Shown in pieces: positions 29,544 through 38,217 of a DNA stretch of 64,000 bases. Each line of letters begins with the position of its first letter. Position 1 is the first letter of the stretch. This DNA is from RH-AL1 sp965249685. Lineage in GTDB: Bacteria; Pseudomonadota; Alphaproteobacteria; Rhizobiales; Beijerinckiaceae. Both the position numbers and the translations under genes were made by a program. Location: the NCBI GenBank assembly GCA_965249685.1, contig CBDFMN010000003.1, positions 1,860,001 through 1,924,000 on the forward strand, in the 5' to 3' direction. The notes under the pieces are model-generated. The model made no database searches. It was not told where the DNA came from and worked only from the letters and a program-made list of their open reading frames with translations.

Positions 29544-30617
29544 TCAGCGCGCTGCGATCAAGGCGACGGGGCCGCCACCGTCCGGTCCTTGGTGCTCTGC
29601 GCCGCCGGAGACAAAAATCTCGGCATGGCCGACGAGCGCCGCGAGTGCGCCTGCGACAAAGGCGCGGGCGTGTCGCGTCGAGGAAATATCACTGTCGTCG
29701 AGCATCGTGTGGCGATAGCCGCGCAACACGCCGGAAGTGCCGGCCTCGGCCTTGGCCAGCAGCGCGACGAGGCGAGGGCCGACGCCTTCCGTGACGTCGA
29801 GCCCGAGGCGGGCAGCAGCGGCGCGGACCGGCGCGACGTCGATCTGGTCGGCCATCACCGCGTGATCGATGGCCAGCGGCCCGGACCAGTTCCGGCTCAT
29901 GCCGAGGACCACAACCTCATGGTTGAGAAGTTCGACGCCTGACGAAGCAGAGGCGCGAGCGGACCACAGCGTCGGGTCGATTCCGATTGCCGCATCCGTG
30001 ATCGCGTCGGAAGCGCATTCACCGAGCGCCAGCGCAACCCCGAGCGCCGAGGCAGCGCGCGATAGCCCCATCGACTTCAAGGTATCGCGCGTGGCCACAT
30101 TCTGTGCCCCGGCCGCCTTCACGCGTGCCGCCGTCAGCAGCGGACATTTGATCTGGACGAAATGGACGTCGGTCGCGGTCGCGATCCCGGCATCGCGCAT
30201 CGCCTCGGCAACCCCAACTGCGACCAGCTCGGCCTGTTCGCGCCGCCCGAGCGAGGTGGCGGGCAGGTCGGGCGTGTGCGCGCGGCCGATCGCCAGGGCG
30301 GGAGACAGTCCCGCGTCGGCCTGCTCCACCCGCTCCAGTACCAGCCAGTGCGGCGCCAGGCCCCCTTCCGTACCGCCGGACATCACCAGGCAGACGCGCG
30401 CGGCGGTCTGCTCGTCGAGGTGACGGCGCAGCAACGCGCCGAGCGCGCTGACCGCAAAAGAGCGGGTAAAGTCGTTGACGCAGCCGTTCCCCTCCGTCTT
30501 TCCGAGAATGGCGACGACCCCGCGGGGGTCGATCGTCGCCGCTCTAATCGCGGCCTCCAGACCTGAGATATCGTCGGGAGCGGCAGCGGACAGGCGGTGG
30601 ACGCGGGCAGTCGGCAT
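29544..30617 (-). CDS. Ring-opening amidohydrolase (cyanuric acid hydrolase/barbiturase family)
   Basis: A 357-residue member of the small AtzD/barbiturase family, which opens cyanuric acid or barbituric acid rings with three Ser-Lys pairs, one per repeat. Family landmarks are VVAILGKTEGNGCVNDFTR, LVMSGGTEGGL, HFVQIKCPLL, GMSRNWSGPLAIDHAVMAD, KAEAGTSGVLRGYRHTMLDD and the C-terminal VSGGAEHQGPDGGGPVALIA. Which ring it opens cannot be decided by eye. ATG 30617 follows AGGGGAT. Upstream on the same strand are remains of ABC permease genes, suggesting it once belonged to an uptake-plus-hydrolysis operon. No biuret or ureidomalonate hydrolase is nearby. Confidence 0.88.
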   Translation of the reverse strand: MPTARVHRLSAAAPDDISGLEAAIRAATIDPRGVVAILGKTEGNGCVNDFTRSFAVSALGALLRRHLDEQTAARVCLVMSGGTEGGLAPHWLVLERVEQADAGLSPALAIGRAHTPDLPATSLGRREQAELVAVGVAEAMRDAGIATATDVHFVQIKCPLLTAARVKAAGAQNVATRDTLKSMGLSRAASALGVALALGECASDAITDAAIGIDPTLWSARASASSGVELLNHEVVVLGMSRNWSGPLAIDHAVMADQIDVAPVRAAAARLGLDVTEGVGPRLVALLAKAEAGTSGVLRGYRHTMLDDSDISSTRHARAFVAGALAALVGHAEIFVSGGAEHQGPDGGGPVALIAAR

Positions 30618-30833
30618 GGAAATCCCCTGCAGTCTTGTCTTCGGGTCAGATCAGGCCTCTGCGGAGGCCCTGCCCTCGCCGAAAGTCGCTGGGTGCGCAG
30701 CCAGCCGAATACACCGAGACCGGTCGCGATGCGAGGGGCGAAACGCCGGTCGCGAGGGTGCCGAGCGCACAGATCTCCAGCGTCGTGACCGTCGCGGTGA
30801 GCGCCGTGAGTTCGAGCGGCAGGGTGTTACCCT

Positions 30834-30938
30834 CTATGATCGCCTGAGAGGAACGGGCGATCTCGGCCCGTAGAGGAACGGCACATAGCAGGCGAAGAAG
30901 ACCAAAAGCCAATAGGAGGCGGAACGCGCCTCGCGCAC
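30834..30938 (-). pseudogene. 5' fragment of a second ABC permease (PotC-like)
   Basis: Starting at a GTG three bases after the stop of the first permease remnant, the frame reads REARSASYWLLVFFACYVPF and then LYGP, the usual first helix of PotC-type polyamine permeases, before similarity ends abruptly. The remaining ~240 residues of such a permease are missing. Below this fragment an unidentified frame (LTALTATVTTLEICALGTLA) runs toward the amidohydrolase gene. Confidence 0.5.
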
Positions 30939-30940
30939 TG

Positions 30941-31265
30941 CTACTCCCACCGGATATCGACGAGCCGCTTCGGCAGGTCGATGATGAGTAGCATCATGCA
31001 GAGGATGATCACGACGTTGGCAGCGGCCGGGGAACTGCAGCGCGTTTAGCCGGGTCGAGATGATTTTGGCGGCCGAGGCGATCTGCTGCCAGCCTATGAC
31101 GCCCACGGTGATGAAGTCGCCCATGATGATCGTCCCGACGAAGATTGTCCCGGTGGTGATCTCCGGCTCGCTTCAAGGGATGACCGCGGTCCACACCGTC
31201 TGCCAACCGCCTGCCCCGCCCCGGGCCTTCGTGACGCTGACGAGTTCGAGATCGGCTCGGCGCAT
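30941..31265 (-). pseudogene. 3' fragment of an ABC permease (PotB-like), frameshifted
   Basis: Pieces of a polyamine/spermidine-type permease C-terminus are readable in different frames. GTIFVGTIIMGDFITVGVIG and SAAKIISTRLNALQFP share one frame, and AANVVIILCMMLLIIDLPKR with LVDIRWE and a stop follow in another. So there is at least one frameshift near 31030 and another disruption near 31165, where the VIP segment runs into a TGA. The N-terminal two thirds are absent. Together with the PotC-like piece it shows a decayed importer upstream of the ring-opening amidohydrolase. Confidence 0.65.
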
Positions 31266-31357
31266 CGTAAGCCGGTTGGTTCAAGCGCTCCCTTGCAAGT
31301 CGTATGTCAGCTACGATGGGTGAACCGATTTTGCCAACGCGTGAGCGGCGCTGGGCG

Positions 31358-32041
31358 TCAGGGCGAGCGATCGGTCAACGCCAACAGGCAGCCGAGAACG
31401 AGCGGCACCGTGACGGCCGCGAAACCGAACGCATCGAATTGGCGTACCGCCCAGGCACCGCATAACGCACCGGCGAGGAAGCAGCCGATGATTGGCGGCA
31501 GCAGTCCGCGCTTGGGGTCCGGCTTGCCGGCGATCAGCGAGGCGACGAGCGTCGTCGATAGGCCGGTGATGAACGTCGTGTGGAACGACACCGATTCGAT
31601 CTTGCCCAGGACCCCGTTCTGCAGACCGAGCGCGAAACAGACGGCGGCGAGGAACAGGGTTCGACCCTGCGGCCCCAACAGCACCTCGGCACCAAGGCCG
31701 AGCCCGACCAGCGCCAATTCGACCGCGATCGGGCCGGACAAGCGCTGGCATGGCGACCGCACCGGCGCATGGGGCCAGGCGATCCCGCTCGCTGTCCCGG
31801 CGAGAAAGGCGACGATCGCGACGAAGCAGGAGAGGACGACGGCCCAATGCCTCTCGACGATACCGACCGCCAGCAGGAGCGAGTTGCCGGTAATGTGCCC
31901 GGTAAAGCTGCGCGCCAGGACGAAGCTGCCAGCATCCGCGAAGCCGCCCGTGAATGACAAGATAAGGCTCACGAGCAGGTACCGCCGATCCGGGACGGCG
32001 CGCCAGCCCGTTGCGGCCGTTATGCCGGGAGGGACTTGCAT
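31358..32041 (-). CDS. YoaK family (DUF1275) membrane protein
   Basis: A 227-residue integral membrane protein of the YoaK/DUF1275 family with six predicted spans. Family features are GGFADAGSFVLARSFTGHITGN near the start, FALGLQNGVLGK in the middle and TTFITGLSTTL. Function is unknown; family members are transporter-like. ATG 32041 follows GGAG at a good distance; a TTG four codons earlier is less likely. It lies between two pseudogene fragments and looks intact. Confidence 0.85.
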   Translation of the reverse strand: MQVPPGITAATGWRAVPDRRYLLVSLILSFTGGFADAGSFVLARSFTGHITGNSLLLAVGIVERHWAVVLSCFVAIVAFLAGTASGIAWPHAPVRSPCQRLSGPIAVELALVGLGLGAEVLLGPQGRTLFLAAVCFALGLQNGVLGKIESVSFHTTFITGLSTTLVASLIAGKPDPKRGLLPPIIGCFLAGALCGAWAVRQFDAFGFAAVTVPLVLGCLLALTDRSP

Positions 32042-32065
32042 GGGCCGCTCCAATCTGAGGGGAGG

Positions 32066-32340
32066 TCAGTGGATGAGATTGGTGCGGACGAGGTCGATAA
32101 TCGCGGTGCCGCGCCTGTCGATGACGGCCTTTGCGAGTCACAGGCCAAATCCGCCACTTGGTCGGCACCCACCTTCGGTGGCATCGCCAACTCCTGCCAT
32201 GCGAAGACGACGTCCAGCATCGCGGGCCCACGCACCTCGGTAAGACCCTTGAGGCTGTAACCCGCCACACAATAGACGCGTTTTACACCCGCTTGATCGA
32301 GGGCATGGACGAATAGATCGGCGACGTTGGTCTCGCTCAT
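32066..32340 (-). pseudogene. poxB-like pyruvate dehydrogenase/oxidase remnant with large internal deletion
   Basis: The frame opens with a normal ThDP-enzyme N-terminus of the PoxB type (MSETNVADLFVHALDQAGV, KRVYCVAGYSLKGLT). It jumps directly to the C-terminus of the same protein (GPAMLDVVFAWQELAMPPKV) and, after a frameshift near 32135, ends LAKAVIDRRGTAIIDLVR-TNLIH and stop. About 500 codons of the usual ~570 are missing. The two joined ends show an internal deletion rather than a truncated insertion. It cannot encode an active enzyme. Confidence 0.8.
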
Positions 32341-32425
32341 GGCGGAGGTACTCGATGTCCTGTTTGCGATGACACGCCTGCCAGAAGCACGGGCCAACTA
32401 GAGCGACTAGGCCATAGACCCGGAA

Positions 32426-32608
32426 TCATGCACCGGCCAGGCCGGCACCAACCATCTTGCCGGCATCGACGACTTCGTCGAATCGATCCGCGCTGACGGC
32501 GCCGGAGTTGATTGCCGCTTCGCGCAGCGTCAGGTCGTGGTCCATCGCGTCATGCGCGATCTTCGAGGCTTTGTCATAGCCGATCACCGGAGATAGCGCC
32601 GTCACGAG
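32426..32608 (-). pseudogene. 3' end of class II fumarase gene (fumC remnant)
   Basis: The last 60 codons of a FumC-type fumarase remain in one frame up to the natural stop: LVTALSPVIGYDKASKIAHD, then DLTLREAAINSGAVSADRFD and EVVDAGKMVGAG. Similarity ends at about 32609 and the upstream ~400 codons are gone. The rest of the surrounding gap (32341-32425 and 32609-32806) holds nothing recognisable. Confidence 0.8.
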
Positions 32609-32806
32609 CCGTGGTGTTGCGTCTCCATTGTAGCCTTTCCGACATAGCGGCCCGGTTCGATCTGCCTTGGTAAGCGACCATTCCCGGTGCGCGAAGACCT
32701 GGACATCGCATGAGGACGCCTACCTTTAGGGTACGACCGCGACCTGTCGACGGAGCATCGGGAACTCGGGCCGCCGCCTGTTATAGGCGGGCTGGCACCT
32801 TCCCCA

Positions 32807-33196
32807 TCAAAGCTCGCCCGTGAGGAACTGCGCCTGGCCGAGACCGAACGACCAATCCTCATCCGTGTTAGTGATCATCGAGACGACCACGTCCGACGGT
32901 TCGACCCCGCATTTTTCGTGCAGCGCCGCGCAGAGCAACCGGTAGAACTTCTCCTTCATAGTTCTGCTGCGCGGGCGCGTGGTGACCTGAAGCACCACGC
33001 GATTTCGGGTCCTTTGAATGCCAAGCCCGGTGTCCTCAACGACGAGCTCTCCGGAAGGGTGCTCGTGCACGATCTGGTAGCGATCGGCAGGCGGAACCTC
33101 GAACGCTTCCAACATAGCGCCGTGAGCGGCGTCAAGCAGGGTCTGGAGTTCCTGCGGACTGCGGCCTTGGACGAGGTCGAAGCGAAGAAGTGGCAT
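32807..33196 (-). CDS. Tautomerase family protein
   Basis: A 129-residue member of the tautomerase superfamily, whose catalytic base is the N-terminal proline exposed after removal of Met (MPLLRFDLVQG). The product matches the ~130-residue bacterial tautomerase-enzyme family with LLDAAHGAMLEAFEVP.DRYQIVHEH and a tail DWSFGLGQAQFLTGEL. ATG 33196 is required to expose Pro1, and GGAGAA lies upstream; an extension of five codons would bury it. Substrate unknown; relatives act on enol or dienol acids. Confidence 0.85.
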   Translation of the reverse strand: MPLLRFDLVQGRSPQELQTLLDAAHGAMLEAFEVPPADRYQIVHEHPSGELVVEDTGLGIQRTRNRVVLQVTTRPRSRTMKEKFYRLLCAALHEKCGVEPSDVVVSMITNTDEDWSFGLGQAQFLTGEL

Positions 33197-33328
33197 AGGC
33201 TTTTCTCCCAATTAATTGAAACCGCTCGCGTTCTCCCCAGTGCCGCGCTTGGGGCAAGCCGTTTTCTCGGCGTAAAACGTCATGATCTGCTCTAACACGT
33301 GGAGCCGACCAGACCTGAGGAGAAAGTT

Positions 33329-33616
33329 ATGAAAGTCGCCGCCGATCTCTGCATCGTACCCATGGGCGTCGGCCCGTCCGTCTCGCGCTACGTCCGTGAG
33401 ATCAAGGCTATCATCGAGGCGAGCGGGCTGACGGCTACGATGCATCCTAATGGTACGAACATCGAGGGCGAGCTGAGTGCGATCTGCCACTTGGCCGAGC
33501 AGTGCGAGGCAAAACTTGCCGACATGGGCGTGCAGCGCACGTTCTTCACGCTGATCTTCTCGACGCGGCGGGATAAGGATCAGTCGATGGCCGACAAGAT
33601 GGCGGCCGTGTCCTGA
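33329..33616 (+). CDS. MTH1187-type thiamine-binding protein
   Basis: A 95-residue ferredoxin-fold protein of the MTH1187/YkoF-like thiamine-binding family, recognised by VAADLCIVPMGVGPSVSRYV, ATMHPNGTNIEGEL and the C-terminal FSTRRDKDQSMADKMAAV. Members bind thiamine or a thiamine-like pyrimidine and often accompany transporters, though no transporter gene is adjacent here. ATG 33329 follows GAGGAGAAAG. It is divergent from the tautomerase gene. Confidence 0.88.
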   Translation: MKVAADLCIVPMGVGPSVSRYVREIKAIIEASGLTATMHPNGTNIEGELSAICHLAEQCEAKLADMGVQRTFFTLIFSTRRDKDQSMADKMAAVS

Positions 33617-33720
33617 ACTCGACCCTGGCAACGCGCTCAAGCAAAGCCGTCCAGCGACCGCGAAGAGAGACGCGTCGCTTACGATCCGGACCGTCCTTGG
33701 AGGACGACTGTCAGCGCCTG

Positions 33721-35163
33721 CTAGCGGGGCAGCGATGTCGCCGGAAACCAATTCCCATGGAAGCCCGGCGGGATCCGGTGCGGCAACCGGACGGTCGCGA
33801 CCGGCTCCTGCTCGAAGAAACGCGCGTCAAGGATCGTGAAATCGGTGGTGTCGTCCGCCACGTTGATGACGAGACCAAGGAGCCAGCCTTCGTCCTCGCG
33901 CGAATCCGCGCTTGCCGGTACGAAAACGAATTCGCCGGGCAGGTGATCGTCGCCGAAGTCGTGCACGCGGCGATCGCCCGTTTGCAGGTCATGCTTATAG
34001 AGCTTGGTGGCGCCGGTGAGCTGGGGGTCACCATCCGGCGGAACGCACGCCGTGTAGAGATAGCGATAGCTCTGCCCAAAGCGGCGCTCGTCGATGCGCG
34101 GAAACTCCTGTGGCGTCGCGTCGATCACACGCCGAACGGTGCGGCGGGTCACGGGATCGACCGTCCAGCGCTCGAGCCGCCCCAGCGCATCGAGTCCGCT
34201 CGCGCCGGACGCGAACATCGTGGCGTAGGCAATGACGTCGAGGATCACCCGACCATCCTCGTCGTCGAAGGCATTGGCCACATGGAAGACAAAGCAGGAA
34301 TCGACCTCGCACCAGACGACATCGGCGCCATCGCCCCACCGAGGCAGGAGACCCACGCGGGCACGGTGAGTCGGGTTCCAGCGGAACGGGAACTGGTGAC
34401 CGGCCAGCACGGCGCGCATCGAAAAGGTTACGGGGAGATCGAGGACCACGGCATAGCGCGCCGTAAAAGCGCAATCATGGATGCAGGGGCCGTGTTCGAC
34501 AGCCACTCGGACATCGCGGACCACCTGGCCGGCGGCTGAGACGACAACGTGGCGGACGGCGTCCCAGACGCTGCCGTCGTAGGCGATCGCATGGAAGTCG
34601 CCGGTCAGGGGATCACGGTGCGGGTGCCCCGTGAAGGACCCGTCGAGCGTCCCATCGAAAGGATTGTAGCGCTGGTCTTCAAGGCTTTCGGAAAGCTCGA
34701 CGGGAAAGCTGCCTGCCTCCACGAGCGCAAAGGCGCGGCCGCCGATGTCGACGATGTTGGTGTTAACCGTGTCGTTGCGGCCCCGGCGCGGTCCGGGCGC
34801 GGCGGTTCGGCCGAGCGCCGCGGCAGCCAATCGCGAGAGAATCCAGCGGTTGCGATACCAGAGGGCCTGCTGGTTGCCGATGGCGAGTCCGTGCACCATG
34901 CCGTCGCCGAGGAACCAATGGTGGCCTGCCGGATCGGGGTGAACCGGGTTCGCGCCCATCTTCAGATAGCGCCCATCGAGCCCCGCCGGTATGGAGCCCG
35001 TCACCGGCAGGCCATCCAGCGTCAGTTCCGATCGCATCGGTTCGTGGATGCCGACGAGGAACGGACTGTCCTTTCGGGGCAGCCGTTTGCGGTTGTAGGC
35101 CGCCACGATTTCGACGCCTCGTTCTATCGCCGCGCGGAAGGCGGAAGGGAGAGGGTTTGACAT
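33721..35163 (-). CDS. Carotenoid cleavage oxygenase (RPE65/lignostilbene family)
   Basis: A 480-residue non-haem iron dioxygenase that splits a conjugated double bond in carotenoids, apocarotenoids or stilbenes. The four iron-binding His are visible: His180 (TGHPHRDP), His229 (IHDCAFT), His294 (FHVANAFDD) and His469 (HGNWFP). The seven-bladed propeller start GLDGRYLKMGANPVHPD..HHWFLGDGMVHG is canonical. ATG 35163 is chosen as the first Met giving a family-like start; the frame runs 86 codons further with no similarity. No carotenoid biosynthesis gene lies in the window, so the substrate is open. Confidence 0.92.
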   Translation of the reverse strand: MSNPLPSAFRAAIERGVEIVAAYNRKRLPRKDSPFLVGIHEPMRSELTLDGLPVTGSIPAGLDGRYLKMGANPVHPDPAGHHWFLGDGMVHGLAIGNQQALWYRNRWILSRLAAAALGRTAAPGPRRGRNDTVNTNIVDIGGRAFALVEAGSFPVELSESLEDQRYNPFDGTLDGSFTGHPHRDPLTGDFHAIAYDGSVWDAVRHVVVSAAGQVVRDVRVAVEHGPCIHDCAFTARYAVVLDLPVTFSMRAVLAGHQFPFRWNPTHRARVGLLPRWGDGADVVWCEVDSCFVFHVANAFDDEDGRVILDVIAYATMFASGASGLDALGRLERWTVDPVTRRTVRRVIDATPQEFPRIDERRFGQSYRYLYTACVPPDGDPQLTGATKLYKHDLQTGDRRVHDFGDDHLPGEFVFVPASADSREDEGWLLGLVINVADDTTDFTILDARFFEQEPVATVRLPHRIPPGFHGNWFPATSLPR

Positions 35164-35353
35164 GGGTCGCGGGCTCCGGGCGGGTTGGCGCGCGCGTACA
35201 CTCGCATGAGCGCGCGCGGCGAAGCCACGTCGTGCGGCGAGTAGCCGCGCCGCCAATTCTTCTGCCCGATCGATGCTCCCGATGCCGCGATAAGCGCGTC
35301 TCCGCTGTCGCAAATAGGGCTCAGGTCCATGTTGGACCTTGCGAGACCATGGT

Positions 35354-36721
35354 CTACGCGTTGTGCGGCACCAGGCCGGAAGCAGCAAGCTTGGCGTGAT
35401 CGTCAACGGTCTGTCTTGCATAGCTCACGGCAAACCGTGCCACGGCAGCGTCGAAAACCTCCGTCTTGCCCATATAGCCGGCAATCCCAGCCGCATCGCC
35501 GGTCCGCGCGTGCGCGAGCGCCAAGGTTCGTCCGCACAGCGTCGCATACGCCGGCAAGGCTGCGCCTTCCATCAACTCGCCGAGGGAGCCCAGACGCCGA
35601 TTCTTCAGCTGGCGCAGGTAGAACTGCCGCCCGACGTGATCCTGCGTCCAGCCGAGGAAGGGGTCGCTTGCAGCCTGCAACATCCGCTGTCCCTCGACGA
35701 CCCGTTGCCCCTGGTTCGCATAGACGACGCCGTGCGCCGAGAGCGACGCAACGCTCGACGTCCAGGCCTGTTTGAGCTGAAGGATCAGACGCTCGCCATC
35801 GGCCGTCGCGAGCAGTCCGACCGCGCAATAGGTTCCGACGCTGCCGACACCCACAACTTTAAAAGCCACATCGCGCAAGGCATATCGATCAAGCAGGGAC
35901 CGGCGATCCGCCGGCAGGGTGGCGCTGTAGGCGCTCAGAGACCTTTGGTTCAGGACGCGATCCACGGGCTCTCCATCGCTCGCGACATGGAAGATACGGG
36001 GCGGCTTGTCGCCAATGGTGATCCCGCCCGCCTCGTCGGTCGTGACGTCGGGCAGGTCGTCCGAAGGCTTGGCGCTCCGTTCCGCCTTCATCAGCTTGCC
36101 GATGACTTTCGTCTCCAGGGCGGCATCACCCAGCGTCGCGACCTCTTCGGCGAGGTTCATGGCCACTTGCCAGATCTCCAGCGGCGACCGCGCCGCCAAT
36201 TCCAGCATGAAGGTGCGGTAGGCGCACACCATGGCTTGCGCGGCGCTTTGCGCTTTGCCGTCGGAGAAGCCGGCCGATTGCGCGGCCACCACGACGCTCG
36301 CCGCCAGCCTCTTGAGGTCCGCTGTGAAATCGACCCCGGGATGGGTCTCGTCGAAGTCGTTGATGTCGAAAAGCACGCGTCCTTCCGGCGTCAGGAAGGC
36401 GCCGAAGTTCATCAGGTGGCAATCGCCGCAGGCCTGCACGGCGATACCCAGCGAGGGCAGACCCATGAGGTCGTGCGCCATGATCGCCGCCGCTCCGCGG
36501 TAGAACGCAAAGGCAGACGCGGCCATGCGCCTGTAGCGTTCGGGGACGAGCGCCTGTACGCGCTGGGGGTCGCTGGCGGTGAGGAGCATCAGGGGATCGC
36601 GCTGCACGTCGGGGCAAGCCGCCTGCTCCTCGCGCGGCAGAACGCGCCGCAGCGCTTTGCCGGCGGTATACCTTTCGGCGCGAGACAAGAGGGCCGGGAA
36701 ACGGTCTTGAGACTGGTCCAT
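35354..36721 (-). CDS. DUF2252 family protein
   Basis: A 455-residue DUF2252 protein. The family's kinase-like signature is present: FYRGAAAIMAHDL, CGDCHLMNFGAF and FDINDFDETHPG, resembling the catalytic and Mg-binding loops of aminoglycoside-kinase-like enzymes. No substrate is known. The reading starts at ATG 36721 (MDQSQDRFPALLSRAERY). It is followed by the carotenoid oxygenase 190 bases away on the same strand and preceded by an MgtC-like gene, which may indicate a loose cluster but not a clear operon. Confidence 0.85.
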   Translation of the reverse strand: MDQSQDRFPALLSRAERYTAGKALRRVLPREEQAACPDVQRDPLMLLTASDPQRVQALVPERYRRMAASAFAFYRGAAAIMAHDLMGLPSLGIAVQACGDCHLMNFGAFLTPEGRVLFDINDFDETHPGVDFTADLKRLAASVVVAAQSAGFSDGKAQSAAQAMVCAYRTFMLELAARSPLEIWQVAMNLAEEVATLGDAALETKVIGKLMKAERSAKPSDDLPDVTTDEAGGITIGDKPPRIFHVASDGEPVDRVLNQRSLSAYSATLPADRRSLLDRYALRDVAFKVVGVGSVGTYCAVGLLATADGERLILQLKQAWTSSVASLSAHGVVYANQGQRVVEGQRMLQAASDPFLGWTQDHVGRQFYLRQLKNRRLGSLGELMEGAALPAYATLCGRTLALAHARTGDAAGIAGYMGKTEVFDAAVARFAVSYARQTVDDHAKLAASGLVPHNA

Positions 36722-36784
36722 GACGGGTCCTTCAGGTGAACCTGAGCATTATCGTGAACTCGCGATCGAGAGGCGTCGATCACA

Positions 36785-37522
36785 TTACGAGGTGGTTTCG
36801 ACCGACCAAGTTGCCGAGCGGATCAAGGGTGAACACTCCAAGGCGGCGATCACCGGGTCGAACTCGGCACTCTCGACCGACGTCGGCACGAGGACGGCTG
36901 CGAGTTCGACCTGATCGTCCAGATCCGAAAGCGTCTCCACCTCGCGCACAGGCAGGCCCGCCTTCTCTAAGACGAGGTCGAGCAGGTCGCGCACGTCAGA
37001 GACGTGATCGGCATCGCAGGTGGCATGCACCCTATACTCCGCCTCGGTGACGTCGGAGGTAATCGGCCGCCTGTCAATCCAGTTAACGAGCGGGCGCAGG
37101 AGTGTGTTGCCGGCCAGCACAAAGCCCGCGAGCACCGCGGCCTCCGCGGCCTGGCCGACGCCGGCAAACGTGCCGACCGCTGCCGAGCACCATAAGGTCG
37201 CCGCCGTGTTGAGGCCACGAATGTTGGCGCCGTCCTTGATGATGACACCTGCGCCTAGGAAGCCGATGCCGGAGACGACATAGGCGATGATCCGTGTGGC
37301 GCCCTCCGCGCCGGCCAGACGCATCCCGAGGTCCGAGAAGGCCGCGGCGCCGACCGCGACCAGAACGTTCGTCCGCAAGCCCGCGTTACGCTGTCGCCAC
37401 TGCCGCTCCAGTCCCACGAGCGTGCCGAGCACAAAGGCCGTCAACAGCGAGAGGAGCGTGTGGCCGAGCGCACTGGCGAGAAAGCCGTCAAACTTCCCGG
37501 CGATATCAGCCCGATCAATCAT
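36785..37522 (-). CDS. MgtC/SapB family membrane protein
   Basis: A 245-residue MgtC-family protein: four to five N-terminal membrane spans with LLTAFVLGTLVGLERQWRQR and GLRTNVLVAVGAAAFSDLG, the GIGFLGAGVIIK motif and NTAATLWCSAAVG, then a cytoplasmic ACT-like C-terminal domain (EYRVHATCDADHVSDVRDLL). Family members modulate membrane energetics or Mg2+ and phosphate homeostasis; they are not simple Mg transporters. The downstream DUF2252 gene starts 63 bases away. No Mg-sensing leader was seen. Confidence 0.88.
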   Translation of the reverse strand: MIDRADIAGKFDGFLASALGHTLLSLLTAFVLGTLVGLERQWRQRNAGLRTNVLVAVGAAAFSDLGMRLAGAEGATRIIAYVVSGIGFLGAGVIIKDGANIRGLNTAATLWCSAAVGTFAGVGQAAEAAVLAGFVLAGNTLLRPLVNWIDRRPITSDVTEAEYRVHATCDADHVSDVRDLLDLVLEKAGLPVREVETLSDLDDQVELAAVLVPTSVESAEFDPVIAALECSPLIRSATWSVETTS

Positions 37523-38217
37523 GCAGAATCACAGTGCGCCTCTTGCCGCTTGCTCTGCGCCTTCATAACCGGAAAATGCACCCTTCCGCATCGTCGATTG
37601 CTGCACAATACCGAGGTTCCCCTCGGCTGCTTGGCATGGATCACGCGGCAACGTCACGCGCGGGATTTGGCCGTCACGCCGACCTGTCTAGTTGAGCTAT
37701 GCGCACCATAGCCTCAAATGTTTTAATCTTTTGCCGCCTGGCTGGCTTAGACTCGGATAGCTATCGTGATGATTATGAGTGGGTTTCAACCACTTTTCAA
37801 AGGTTGTGGGTTCTGATCCGTTGCCGTGGCGTCTGACAGCTTGCCTCCCGCTTAGCGAAGGCCGGTTCTTTGCAAATCGCACCACGGAGGGAAGTCCAGG
37901 TCACTCCATTATCGTCACCTGAAGGATCATTCCTGTACCTTCTTCAATTTATTAATCTCGCTAGCGCCCGACCGGAGAACAGCAAGATCCCGGCCGGCTA
38001 CCGGTCACTCGGGACATACTGATCGCGTTTGCGTCGGCGCGGCTTCGACCTCCTACGCCGGGATCGGCGAGTCGCTCAGTAGGTGCGGAAGACCTTGAAG
38101 TAAGCTCCCGTCTCCATCATTGGGCGCGTCAGAATGACGAATGCGAGCATGAAATGTGGGGCTAACCGGCGCCTTGTCCGTCGCCATCCTCACTCAGGCG
38201 CGCTAGGCTGGCGAGGC
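37523..38217. other. Gene-free stretch with one possible 3' remnant
   Basis: About 700 bases without a convincing gene. On the minus strand (38076-38150) a 24-codon frame reads MLAFVILTRPMMETGAYFKV and ends FRTY-stop, which looks like the tail of a lost gene; I cannot name it. Composition dips near 37700-37960. The promoters of the MgtC-like gene and the SMP-30 gene should lie here. Confidence 0.4.
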
